Positions 56,177-64,000 of a DNA stretch of 64,000 bases are shown piece by piece (position 1 is the first letter of the stretch; every line of letters begins with the position of its first letter). The notes under the pieces are model-generated. The model worked only from the letters and a program-made list of their open reading frames with translations, was not told where the DNA came from and did no database searches. This DNA is from CALKUP01 sp964492735. GTDB taxonomy: Bacteria; Patescibacteriota; Patescibacteriia; UBA9570; XYC2-FULL-38-9. Location: contig CAZBLE010000001.1 of NCBI GenBank assembly GCA_964492735.1, forward strand, positions 79,118-143,117. Direction: 5' to 3'. Made by a program: the position numbers and the translations under genes.

Positions 56177-57157
56177 TCACTCCTGCGATACTTTTTTGGG
56201 AAGCATAATTTCCACCTCGACACCTCCACTGCGTGTCGGATCTGTATTTTCAATGCGTCGCACCTCTTGTGCGCCAAGAACGTTCAAATAAAAATTCAAC
56301 GCTGGACTACCCGCTTCGGCAAGTGCATATAAATCACCTTCTTTTTGATATTGAGAAATTACAGACTCAATAAGCACCAAACCAATTCCACTCGCTTGTA
56401 ATTCTGGCTGCATATGAAAGCCACTAATATAAAAACCGCGCTCTTGCTGCCCGACACGCACAAATCCAACAACCTCATAATCAATCTGTGGCACTTCTTC
56501 AGAAAGATCACGCTTCACTCGTCGGTCAAGGAGATGGTATGCTGTTGCATCCGGAGCATCACTCTCTAATTGACGTCGAAAGTCATCAGCGAGACCAGAG
56601 AGTTGTGTATAATTTTCCGAAACAATTGCAGTCATTTCATCTTTTTGTTCAACAGATAATTGATCCGCCAGCAACTCTTGAACACGCAAACTTTCAATAT
56701 CAGGCAGTTCCCCGCCGCGCTCTTTTAACAAAATGCGACAAATACTTTGAAATAAAAATGTACCGTTAAAAATATCAAATAATTTCTCAAACGTCCTATT
56801 CAAAAACGCTCGTGATTCAAGCTGCGCAATAATTGCCGGTAATTGATTTGTTAATCGCGCCCGCAATAACTCTTGCCAACGCTGTTTCACTTCTGGAAGA
56901 CTCATATCCTGACGCGCGCCGACAAACCACTCAAACACATCATCCGGATAGATGAATAATTTTTTGACTTCTTCTTCAAACATATCTAACGGATTTTCTG
57001 TCCACGTTTGAACACCCTTCCATTCATCTTTGGCCGCAGACTCAAAACCACGCAACTGATTGAGCATCGCTTGAATTTCAGGCGTTATAATTGCGTCACG
57101 CTCTATCACGGGAGCAGACTCAACTGCTGCGGGTTTTGTATATCCTTTTTTTTCCAT
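56177..57157 (-). CDS. GNAT-like acetyltransferase with N-terminal helical domain
   Basis: The last 110 residues look like a GNAT fold: VVGFVRVGQQERGFYISGFH, then MQPELQASGIGLVLIESVIS, the acetyl-CoA pyrophosphate loop with Q-x-x-G-x-G type spacing, and AEAGSPALNFYLNVLGAQEV. The first 215 residues are helical and unique (FIYPDDVFEWFVGARQDMSL), with no match that I recognise. The substrate is unknown. It is convergent with the TrmB gene (3 nt between stops) and lies 17 nt downstream of ligA. Confidence 0.7.
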   Translation of the reverse strand: MEKKGYTKPAAVESAPVIERDAIITPEIQAMLNQLRGFESAAKDEWKGVQTWTENPLDMFEEEVKKLFIYPDDVFEWFVGARQDMSLPEVKQRWQELLRARLTNQLPAIIAQLESRAFLNRTFEKLFDIFNGTFLFQSICRILLKERGGELPDIESLRVQELLADQLSVEQKDEMTAIVSENYTQLSGLADDFRRQLESDAPDATAYHLLDRRVKRDLSEEVPQIDYEVVGFVRVGQQERGFYISGFHMQPELQASGIGLVLIESVISQYQKEGDLYALAEAGSPALNFYLNVLGAQEVRRIENTDPTRSGGVEVEIMLPKKVSQE

Positions 57158-57174
57158 ACGTTTATTCTAAAACA

Positions 57175-59199
57175 TTATCCTACAAGATCCAAAAATTGCT
57201 CTTCAGTGAGAATCTGCGCGCTGGCCTTTTCAGCTTTCGCGAGCTTGCTGCCCGGTTTATCACCGACAACCAAGATACTCAGATCTTTTGTGACGGTCCG
57301 TTCAATCGTAGCCCCAAGCGCACTCGCCTTTTCTTGCGCCTGGGTACGCGACATCGAATCAAGAGTGCCAGTAAAAAGAATCGATTTTCCGGAAAGTGGT
57401 CCTTTTGCGGCGACGACTTTTTTCTCAACTTCGATCTTCACGAACTGTAATAAATCATCGATCAAATGCTGGTGCGCTGGATCTGCAAAATACGCCACAA
57501 TTGAATCAGCGACCGTCGGGCCAATATCTTCAACGGCTTCGAGTTCTTCGTGAGTAGCCTTGCGCAATCGTGCGAGCGTTTCAAAATGCTGCGCAAGATT
57601 CACGGCTGTCTGCGCTCCGACATGCTTCATGCCAAGCGCGATAATAAATCGCGATAATGAAATTGCCCGCCGCGCCTGAATTGCTGCGATTGTATTCTCT
57701 GCTGATTTTTCAGCGAACCGTTCAAGCGGCAAGAGATCAGCGACAGTCAATCGAAAAATATCAGCCGCTGTGCGAATGAGCGCCGCATCCATCAACTGAT
57801 CAATAATCGCCGGCCCCAACCCATCAATATCAAACGCTGCCTTACTGGCAAAATAATACAGCTGTTCACGCACTTTCGCGGGACACTCTTTGTTCGGACA
57901 CACAAATGCCACTTCTCCATCACGCTGCACAATCGCGGTTTCACACACCGGGCACTGTATTGGCATCTGAAATTCACGCGTTTTTTTCGGCCGTAAATTC
58001 AGCAGCACTTCAACCACGTCCGGAATAATGTCACCGGCTTTTTCAATAATCACTGTGTCGCCCGCTCGGACATCAAGACGACGCACTTCATCAAGGTTAT
58101 GTAATGTCGCGCGTTTCACCACACTGCCTGCCACTTGCACCGGCTGCAAATGAGCGACTGGAGTGAGCACGCCAGTGCGCCCGACTTGCACTTGAATGTC
58201 TTCTACGATTGTCGTCACCTGCTCTGCCGGAAACTTCATCGCAATCGCACCACGCGGCGCTTTCCCAACCACGCCAAAACGCTGAAACGCAGCACTACTG
58301 TTCACCATCACAACCATCCCATCAATCCCATATGGCAAAGCATCACGCTTTTTTTGCCACGCCGCATAGAGCTTCATGACACCGTCAACACTGTCTGCCA
58401 CGGCGCATAATTGATCTGTTTTAAAACCCAGCTCATGCAACAGCGCGTGCTCGTCTCCATGTTCTGTCATATCCGGCACACCAACAATCTGATACGCCAT
58501 AAACTGCAATTTGCGACTCGCGGCAATTTTTGGATCAAGCTGCCGAACACTCCCCGCTGCTGTATTGCGTGGGTTTGCGTACAGCGGTAACCCTTCTGCT
58601 GCACGTTCTGTATTAATCGCTTCAAAATCTGCTTGGTACAAAAACACTTCGCCACGCACTTCAATGTCTCCAGTCATGCCAGTGCCAGCAAACCGCTTCG
58701 AGCGCGGTGCATGCAAACGCATTGGAATTGTTTGAATGGTTTTGACGGTATGCGTCACGTCTTCTCCAATTGTCCCATTGCCGCGCGTTGCTGCCCGGAC
58801 AAACACACCATCGCGATACAACAAGCTCATTGCCAGGCCGTCCACTTTTGGTTCAACGAAAAATGTCAGGTCTTGAGCCGCAACCGCATCAAACCGTTGC
58901 AAGCGCTCAATCCACGCGACAATATCCGCTTCCGAAAACGCATCATTTAATGACAACATCCGAGCCGCATGCGTCACCTTCGCAAAATCACCAGACACTT
59001 CCCCTCCCACACGCTGCGTCGGAGAATCAGGAGTCACTAAATCTGGAAACTGCTGCTCTAAATCAAATAACTCTTTTTTGAGCGAATCGAGCGCGGCTTC
59101 TGATATTTCTTGTTTATCCAGAACGTGATACAAATACCGATGATGATTGATTTCATCTCGTAATTTCGTGAGTCTTATTTTTGCCTCAGATTTATTCAT
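57175..59199 (-). CDS. ligA: NAD-dependent DNA ligase
   Basis: LigA seals nicks using NAD. The N-terminal Ia domain (HHRYLYHVLDKQEISEAALD), the adenylation motif EPKVDGLAMSLLY with the active Lys, an OB-fold domain (APRGAIAMKFPAEQVTTIVE), a four-cysteine zinc finger (CPVC ... CPNKECP), helix-hairpin-helix repeats and a C-terminal BRCT domain (KSILFTGTLDSMSRTQAQEK) are all visible. The length of 674 aa is typical. Its ATG is directly adjacent to the ATG of the divergent phosphoesterase gene. Confidence 0.97.
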   Translation of the reverse strand: MNKSEAKIRLTKLRDEINHHRYLYHVLDKQEISEAALDSLKKELFDLEQQFPDLVTPDSPTQRVGGEVSGDFAKVTHAARMLSLNDAFSEADIVAWIERLQRFDAVAAQDLTFFVEPKVDGLAMSLLYRDGVFVRAATRGNGTIGEDVTHTVKTIQTIPMRLHAPRSKRFAGTGMTGDIEVRGEVFLYQADFEAINTERAAEGLPLYANPRNTAAGSVRQLDPKIAASRKLQFMAYQIVGVPDMTEHGDEHALLHELGFKTDQLCAVADSVDGVMKLYAAWQKKRDALPYGIDGMVVMVNSSAAFQRFGVVGKAPRGAIAMKFPAEQVTTIVEDIQVQVGRTGVLTPVAHLQPVQVAGSVVKRATLHNLDEVRRLDVRAGDTVIIEKAGDIIPDVVEVLLNLRPKKTREFQMPIQCPVCETAIVQRDGEVAFVCPNKECPAKVREQLYYFASKAAFDIDGLGPAIIDQLMDAALIRTAADIFRLTVADLLPLERFAEKSAENTIAAIQARRAISLSRFIIALGMKHVGAQTAVNLAQHFETLARLRKATHEELEAVEDIGPTVADSIVAYFADPAHQHLIDDLLQFVKIEVEKKVVAAKGPLSGKSILFTGTLDSMSRTQAQEKASALGATIERTVTKDLSILVVGDKPGSKLAKAEKASAQILTEEQFLDLVG

Positions 59200-60177
59200 A
59201 TGAAAAAGCTGCTCTCCTGTTGTTTTGGTCCAATACTTCTTATTATCATTGTAGTTTGCATTGGTATATTTGTGAAGTTTGGCAGTTTGAACATCAACAC
59301 CATTTGGTCAGATCTGAGCGGGCGCCTGAATACGAGCAAATCATTGCAATTTGCTGATTTTTTCGATACCAAAAACGTCAATACAGAAAAACAGCAGCCA
59401 GAAAATCAAAAACCAGCGGAAATTGATGGTTGGAAATTTGCCGTCATTGGCGACACAGAAGATGGCGGGCCAACACTCGATGCATTTATTACCGAAATGA
59501 AAAAACGTACTGACATTGCATTTATTATTCATGTTGGAGACGTTGCGTCACACGGTGAAAAAGACAAAATGGAAACAGTGAAAGCTCAATTTGAAACCTT
59601 AACAATCCCAACCTATTATGTTCCGGGAAATAATGATTTGGTGTATGACGAAAAAACAGAACGCAGAACACTCCGGGTCTATAAAGAAATTTTTGGCGAA
59701 ACAGTCTATTTCGGTTTTGATTATAAAAATGCGCAACTCCTGCTCCTTGATAATTCCTATCGACGAGCTGGATTTTCTGACCCACAACTCGAGTGGTTAA
59801 AAAAAGAATTAGACAGCAGCACTACCTCCTATCACTTTCTATTTTTTCATCGACCACTCAATGTGCCTGGCCAAGAACTCGTTGGCGATGATGAAACACC
59901 AAACTCACGCGAACAAAATAAAAAATTTCTAGCGCTCATTTCAGGATACACCATTGACCACATCTTTAATGGACATGTACACACATCATTGGAATATTCT
60001 TTAGTCACTGATGCAACAAACCAAAAAACGGTCCCTGTGACTATCACCGGTGGCGGCGGAGCATATCCGCAAGCCATTCTTGGCGGTGAAGCAGCAGCTT
60101 TTTTTCATTACGTTGTTGTGACGGTTCCAAATGAAGCCGGCAACACCCCGCACACACAAATCATACCACTACAATAG
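59200..60177 (+). CDS. Membrane-anchored metallophosphoesterase
   Basis: An N-terminal span (ILLIIIVVCIGIFVKFGSLN) should anchor the enzyme with its domain outside. The calcineurin-like motifs are AVIGDTEDGGP (G-D-x-x-D-G), HVGDVASHGEKD (G-D), VPGNNDLVY (G-N-H-D has become G-N-N-D), FFHRPLNVPG and GHVHTSLEYS. The His to Asn change at the third motif may reduce or alter activity. The length is 325 aa. The start codon abuts the ligA start on the other strand with no gap, so the promoter must lie within ligA coding DNA. Confidence 0.85.
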   Translation: MKKLLSCCFGPILLIIIVVCIGIFVKFGSLNINTIWSDLSGRLNTSKSLQFADFFDTKNVNTEKQQPENQKPAEIDGWKFAVIGDTEDGGPTLDAFITEMKKRTDIAFIIHVGDVASHGEKDKMETVKAQFETLTIPTYYVPGNNDLVYDEKTERRTLRVYKEIFGETVYFGFDYKNAQLLLLDNSYRRAGFSDPQLEWLKKELDSSTTSYHFLFFHRPLNVPGQELVGDDETPNSREQNKKFLALISGYTIDHIFNGHVHTSLEYSLVTDATNQKTVPVTITGGGGAYPQAILGGEAAAFFHYVVVTVPNEAGNTPHTQIIPLQ

Positions 60178-60204
60178 CTATCTGTAGCCGCACACTGCCA
60201 TATC

Positions 60205-61038
60205 TTAAAAACCAAGTATTCCCAAATACCAATTTGCGAGAAAGTCGCCAATATACAAACAAATCACCGTTGCAAGTGCGATAAATGTCCCGAGCGCAAT
60301 TTTTGTATCTCGTTTTGCTTTACCGGTTGCGAGTAAATACAACGCAAATGCTGCGCCGATCATATATGTCAAAAACAACGCTGCGACTGTACTCGGGAGT
60401 CCGAGCAGCGCGCCCATTAAAAGGCCCATTCGAATATCACCACCGCCAATCCACTTGCCACGCGAAATAATAAATTGCGCGAGAAATAATCCGCCACCAA
60501 CAAGCGCACCTAAGATAATACTAAGCACTGACCGCTCAAAGACTACTGCACTTACGAGAATAGCGATGGCGATACTCGGAATACTCACGCGATCCAAAAT
60601 AATTTGATACCGCAAATCATACAAAAACAAAAATAACAGCGCCCATGAAAAAAGCGCAATCGCAACTACCTGTGTCTCATTCAACGGAAAAATAACAGAG
60701 ACGTGCGGCTCCATAGACCGAAACCACAAGACGAGCCACGGTAATGTGCCGAGTACAGCGGCCGCAATTTCAACGAAAAGATACTGTGCACTAAGCCGCA
60801 CATGACACGCCCTGCAACGACCGCGCTGCATTACAAATGACACAATCGGAATCAACTCCACACCGGACAACACGTGACCGCACGACACACAGCGACTCCG
60901 AGTGACCTGCTTTTTGCCGTCTGCGTCTGTTTCAAAAATAATTGACTCACCTTTCCCCCATCGTACTGCGGTCGCATTCAAAAAGCTCCCAATACAGGAG
61001 CCTAAGATTGCAAAAGCGATTGCCCAATACACTGTCAT
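60205..61038 (-). CDS. pilD: Prepilin peptidase (PilD-like)
   Basis: This polytopic enzyme cleaves and methylates type IV prepilins. The cytoplasmic loop has two C-x-x-C pairs (CVSC and CRAC), and the catalytic Asp residues are in LYDLRYQIILDRVSIPSI and GGGDIRMGLLMGALLG. About eight spans over 277 aa fit. It stands 3 nt after the prepilin gene in the same run, so it can process that pilin directly. Confidence 0.93.
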   Translation of the reverse strand: MTVYWAIAFAILGSCIGSFLNATAVRWGKGESIIFETDADGKKQVTRSRCVSCGHVLSGVELIPIVSFVMQRGRCRACHVRLSAQYLFVEIAAAVLGTLPWLVLWFRSMEPHVSVIFPLNETQVVAIALFSWALLFLFLYDLRYQIILDRVSIPSIAIAILVSAVVFERSVLSIILGALVGGGLFLAQFIISRGKWIGGGDIRMGLLMGALLGLPSTVAALFLTYMIGAAFALYLLATGKAKRDTKIALGTFIALATVICLYIGDFLANWYLGILGF

Positions 61039-61041
61039 GGA

Positions 61042-61542
61042 TTACTTTGTCGCATCACCAGCGATACAATACACTGGATCTGCACAATCAAAACCACCAG
61101 CTGCGACTGCTTCTGATTTTCCGCTAGAATCAATCATCAACCAACCAGCACCAACAAAACCATCGACATCTTGTTGTAGACCTTCATGAGAATCTTTTTC
61201 AAGAGTTGCAGCTAAAATATATTGATCTGTGTTTTCTGGATTCACAATATATGTATACGATTGTTTTGCAACTGGATCACTTGGAAACATTGGTAGCCAA
61301 TTTTTCAACTCTTCCCCAAAACTTTTCCAGTTTGATGTTCCTGTAGTCACTGCTGGATAATTTGCATTATCATTCCAATACATTTCAAGTGCGAGCTGTA
61401 CTTGCTTGATATCTGTAATACGTTTTGTGTCACGAGATCGTTGGTGTGTTGTATTCAACGACACAAGCACTAAAATCGCAAGAAGTGCGATAATTCCAAT
61501 AACGATGAGAAGTTCGACGAGGGTAAATCCTTTTTTATTCAT
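61042..61542 (-). CDS. Type IV prepilin / GspG-like pseudopilin
   Basis: The N-terminus MNKKGFTLVELLIVIGIIAL is the type III signal with the G-F-T-L-V-E cleavage context and the Glu5 residue needed for assembly. The mature part (about 160 residues) has a GspG-like pattern with LALEMYWNDNANYPAVTTGT and a final two-cysteine region (CADPVYC). It should form the pilus fibre or a pseudopilus. It sits between pilM and pilD. Confidence 0.92.
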   Translation of the reverse strand: MNKKGFTLVELLIVIGIIALLAILVLVSLNTTHQRSRDTKRITDIKQVQLALEMYWNDNANYPAVTTGTSNWKSFGEELKNWLPMFPSDPVAKQSYTYIVNPENTDQYILAATLEKDSHEGLQQDVDGFVGAGWLMIDSSGKSEAVAAGGFDCADPVYCIAGDATK

Positions 61543-61574
61543 ATATAGAACTATACGTAATACTGCTCAAAAAA

Positions 61575-62768
61575 TCAACCTTTGACTGTTGAACTTGGGA
61601 CAATCGGCCGCATTCCAAGGCCAATTGCAACAGACAGGCGTGGACCAACTTGGACCAGCACATCACGCAGTGGATCTGGATACATCACGTGTGCCCATGG
61701 ATCACCAATAAATACTTTCGCCTGTAAACGTTCCCGCATGTATTCAACAATGTGTGGAAGCCAACTTGAGCCGCCAGTTAAGACGATTTTTTCAATCGGA
61801 CCATTCGTCTGACTTTGATAGAGATTCAACACATATTGAATTTCATTCATCACAGCTGCCATCAGTGATTCAATATGACGCGGCACCACAACACCAGTAT
61901 TCGCAGTTCCGGGCTGCACTGGTTGCGCGGTTAATCCAAAGTCACGCTTAAACTGCTCTGCTTGATCAACTGGAATATTCATACTATTCGCAATTGATTT
62001 TGTAATCGTGTTTCCGGCGATATCAATACTCCGATGAATAATCGGCACACCATCAACCACAATACTAAAATTCGTCGCGACCGCTCCCATGTCGATAATC
62101 ATGACAGGATTTGGATCATTTCCAATCAATGCACGCTCTGCTGCAAAACTTTCTGTTTCAATTCCGATCAGGTTTAATTTCGCGGCCTTAAAGATTTCAA
62201 CATAACGCGTGACCAAATCTTTTGGCGCTGCTGTTAGTAAAATTTTATAAAACGACTGCTCTTTCGATTCAATCGTTGCTGGATTATTCATAGAATGCAT
62301 CACTGGAGACATTGGTGGTTGTGACATATCCATTTGCCCTTGTCCGCCAGCACTAACATATGTAGAGCGAAAAGCATTTTCATCTAAAATTTTCCAATCG
62401 AGCACCATTTCGGACAGCGGCATTGGCACAAATTTTTTCGCTTCCCATTGCACGGCTGTTGCGAGGTCTTTTTTATTCATCCGCGGAAGATGAATGATTG
62501 ATGTAAAGACAGCATAACTTGGCAAGGATGCAATCACTTGAGTACTGCGCACATTTGCCTGCGCAAATACAGAGCTCAGAGCTGCGATAATACTGGCACG
62601 AGCTTGCGGTGAGTCGGTGCGAATAATTTCGTTGTCTTGCTCAACATAGCCATACGTCACCAATTTCGCCCGATGCCCAACGCCTTCTAATTCAACAATT
62701 TTCACTGCTGAATTGCCGATATCGACACCAACAAAACTCTTCGGTTGATCATTTCCAAATAATGCCAT
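61575..62768 (-). CDS. pilM: Type IV pilus assembly protein PilM
   Basis: PilM is an actin-like ATPase that links the cytoplasmic side of the pilus machine. It begins MALFGNDQPKSFVGVDIGNS, the family start with a conserved N-terminal stretch that binds PilN, and has the phosphate-loop DIGNSAVKIVELEG, a second region VMIIDMGAVATNFSIVVDG and KIVLTGGSSWLPHIVEYM. I choose the ATG at 62766-62768, giving 397 aa. An insertion of about 30 residues near 170-200 (GGQGQMDMSQPPMSPVMHSM) is unusual. Confidence 0.92.
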   Translation of the reverse strand: MALFGNDQPKSFVGVDIGNSAVKIVELEGVGHRAKLVTYGYVEQDNEIIRTDSPQARASIIAALSSVFAQANVRSTQVIASLPSYAVFTSIIHLPRMNKKDLATAVQWEAKKFVPMPLSEMVLDWKILDENAFRSTYVSAGGQGQMDMSQPPMSPVMHSMNNPATIESKEQSFYKILLTAAPKDLVTRYVEIFKAAKLNLIGIETESFAAERALIGNDPNPVMIIDMGAVATNFSIVVDGVPIIHRSIDIAGNTITKSIANSMNIPVDQAEQFKRDFGLTAQPVQPGTANTGVVVPRHIESLMAAVMNEIQYVLNLYQSQTNGPIEKIVLTGGSSWLPHIVEYMRERLQAKVFIGDPWAHVMYPDPLRDVLVQVGPRLSVAIGLGMRPIVPSSTVKG

Positions 62769-62792
62769 AAATAGATATTGAATTCGTAATTC

Positions 62793-62801
62793 ATTATAAC
62801 A
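62793..62801 (-). promoter_or_regulatory. Extended -10 promoter of pilM
   Basis: On the minus strand TGTTATAAT carries the TGn extension next to a consensus TATAAT at 62793-62798. The start would give a leader of about 18 nt. Confidence 0.65.
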
Positions 62802-62840
62802 CAAATTGTGAAAAAATGCATCTTGCTGTAGGGTGTATCT

Positions 62841-64000
62841 ATGAATGAAACATACACATACGCCTTTGTTTTCGGAACACATCCAAAATTATCGTTTGGC
62901 GAACTCACAGCCGTCCTCAAAACAGACAACACTCCAGTTACCGCGATTGAACTACGCAATACTATTGGGTGGCTTGAGACATCTGTAGAAATTGATGCAG
63001 CAGCACTTATTACCCGCCTTGGTGGTACCACGAAAATTGTGCGCGTTGTTGGGACCTTTGACGATGAAATTGTTGCTGACTATCTTCTTGGGCGTGTAAA
63101 TCGCGATTCAAAATTCCATTTTGGGTTTTCACTCTATGCACTAGAGAGCGGCATCTCAACAAAAAAATCACTCAAGACGCTGCAAACTCTTGGTATCGCT
63201 CTGAAAAAAACGTTTAAGGCTGATGAAATCTCTTGCCGCTTTGTCAGCTCTCAAGAAGTGGAATTATCATCTGTCATTGTCCATAAAGAACGCTTATTAA
63301 AAAACGGTGTTGAGATTGTGATTTTTAAAAGTGAGGATGAAATTCTATTTGGCGCAACTCTTGCCGTGCAACCATTTCAAGAATGGAGTCATCGTGACTA
63401 TGGTCGCCCAGCACGTGACGACCGCTCTGGTATGCTTCCACCAAAACTTGCTCGCATGATGTTGAATCTCAGTGGCGCGCAGCAAGACGATACGGTGCTC
63501 GATCCATTTTGTGGCAGCGGAACAGTGTTACAAGAAGCGGTATTACTTGGGTGCAAAAAAATTATTGGCACAGATGTCAGTAAAAAAGCGATTGACGATA
63601 CACGCGCAAACATGGAATGGCTCAAACAAGAAACAGGAAAGCATATTGAAAAAATTGCGGTGTGTGATGCGCGTGAATTACTTGCGCAAAAAGTGATCAA
63701 TGCAGAGTCAATTGATCGCATTGTATTTGAAGGATACCTTGGAAAAACAACACCAAACGGCAAAGCAATTGAGCAGCAGTTGTTTGAATTAGAAAAGCTC
63801 TATCGTGATACGTTTATTATTTTGGAACGCGCACTACACGCAGATGGCACCATTGTCGCTGCCCTCCCTTTTTGGACAATAAATAAATCAGAAATCATCC
63901 ACCTGCCAATTAAAAAACTACTCGCGAAATCAAATCTACAGATTATCGAGACGTATTTTTACCGCCGCCCACAATCGGTTGTTGGTCGAGAAATTATTGT
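62841..64000 (+). CDS. Trm11-like SAM-dependent methyltransferase (partial, 3' end off the window)
   Basis: The gene starts at ATG 62841 and is open to the right edge. The N-terminal 180 residues are a diverged RNA-binding part. After it come RDYGRPARDDRSGMLPPKLA and VLDPFCGSGTVLQEAVLLGC, the SAM-binding loop of the Trm11 and related N2-guanine methyltransferase family, then GTDVSKKAIDDTRANMEWL. The catalytic D/N-P-P-Y motif is replaced by VFEGYLGKT, which may mean a changed target or activity. It is divergent from pilM with 72 nt between. Confidence 0.8.
   Translation, partial: MNETYTYAFVFGTHPKLSFGELTAVLKTDNTPVTAIELRNTIGWLETSVEIDAAALITRLGGTTKIVRVVGTFDDEIVADYLLGRVNRDSKFHFGFSLYALESGISTKKSLKTLQTLGIALKKTFKADEISCRFVSSQEVELSSVIVHKERLLKNGVEIVIFKSEDEILFGATLAVQPFQEWSHRDYGRPARDDRSGMLPPKLARMMLNLSGAQQDDTVLDPFCGSGTVLQEAVLLGCKKIIGTDVSKKAIDDTRANMEWLKQETGKHIEKIAVCDARELLAQKVINAESIDRIVFEGYLGKTTPNGKAIEQQLFELEKLYRDTFIILERALHADGTIVAALPFWTINKSEIIHLPIKKLLAKSNLQIIETYFYRRPQSVVGREII

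Noticed and set aside
1..64000. CRISPR array, transposase, integrase or phage structural genes
   Set aside because: None of these is present. Repeats in the 630-aa gene are coding and there are no spacer-repeat series.

Overview
The window looks like part of a chromosome from a Candidate Phyla Radiation (Patescibacteria) bacterium, assembled from a metagenome. Supporting signs are a dense, mostly one-strand gene layout, a complete S10-spc ribosomal protein run that lacks uL30 between uS5 and uL15, an aspartyl-tRNA synthetase without the usual bacterial GAD domain, type IV pilus genes, and many orphan proteins. TGA is used as an ordinary stop. A run of 100 Ns at 29504-29603 is a scaffold join. 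The phylum call is an inference; I cannot name a genus.

Layout. 1-8556: minus-strand housekeeping genes (RsuA-type pseudouridine synthase, a tandem-repeat orphan, scpB, scpA, aspS, asnS, orphans, msrA, a DUF305 protein). 8705-12157: plus-strand tRNA-Lys, dnaB, a secreted protein, a small membrane protein and ybaB. 12159-29074: one long minus-strand stretch with recR, rplU, a DUF192 protein, a WecA-like transferase, ruvX, map, adk, secY, the spc and S10 ribosomal genes, and tuf. 29186-38742: membrane proteins around fusA-rpsG-rpsL, then rpmB, mutM, superoxide dismutase and an Nramp-related transporter. 38805-42698: an orphan zincin-like protein, a probable structured RNA of about 266 nt with its own promoter and terminator, and M20 and M24 peptidases. 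46435-53141: small and large orphans, ndk, a response regulator and gatA-gatC. 55409-64000: a TrmB-type regulator, an acetyltransferase-like protein, ligA, a metallophosphoesterase, prepilin peptidase, pilin, pilM and a DNA/RNA methyltransferase.

Two islands stand apart. Island A (about 42.9-46.2 kb) and island B (about 53.2-55.2 kb) hold GC-rich genes: hand counts of 60 bases give 40 G/C at 43081-43140 and 40 at 54301-54360, against 27 at 40321-40380. Each gene has a Shine-Dalgarno sequence, mostly strong, and is separated from the next by AT-rich DNA full of inverted repeats. Genes in the surrounding chromosome mostly lack clear Shine-Dalgarno sequences. Island A carries a diverged, convergent pair of paralogous proteins of unknown function. 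Island B carries a roughly 103-bp hairpin module repeated between genes, plus a lipoprotein, a zinc-ribbon protein and a DEDDh exonuclease. These islands and the 39768-40033 RNA are the best candidates for something undescribed.

How the genes work together: most of the window is the translation core (ribosomal proteins, EF-Tu, EF-G, AspRS, AsnRS, GatCA, methionine aminopeptidase), with protein export (SecY), chromosome handling (ScpAB, DnaB, LigA, RecR, RuvX, MutM), nucleotide balance (Adk, Ndk), oxidative defence (MsrA, SOD) and surface pili. Several genes have a consensus promoter whose -10 box lies 8-9 nt before the start codon, so leaderless mRNAs are probably in use.
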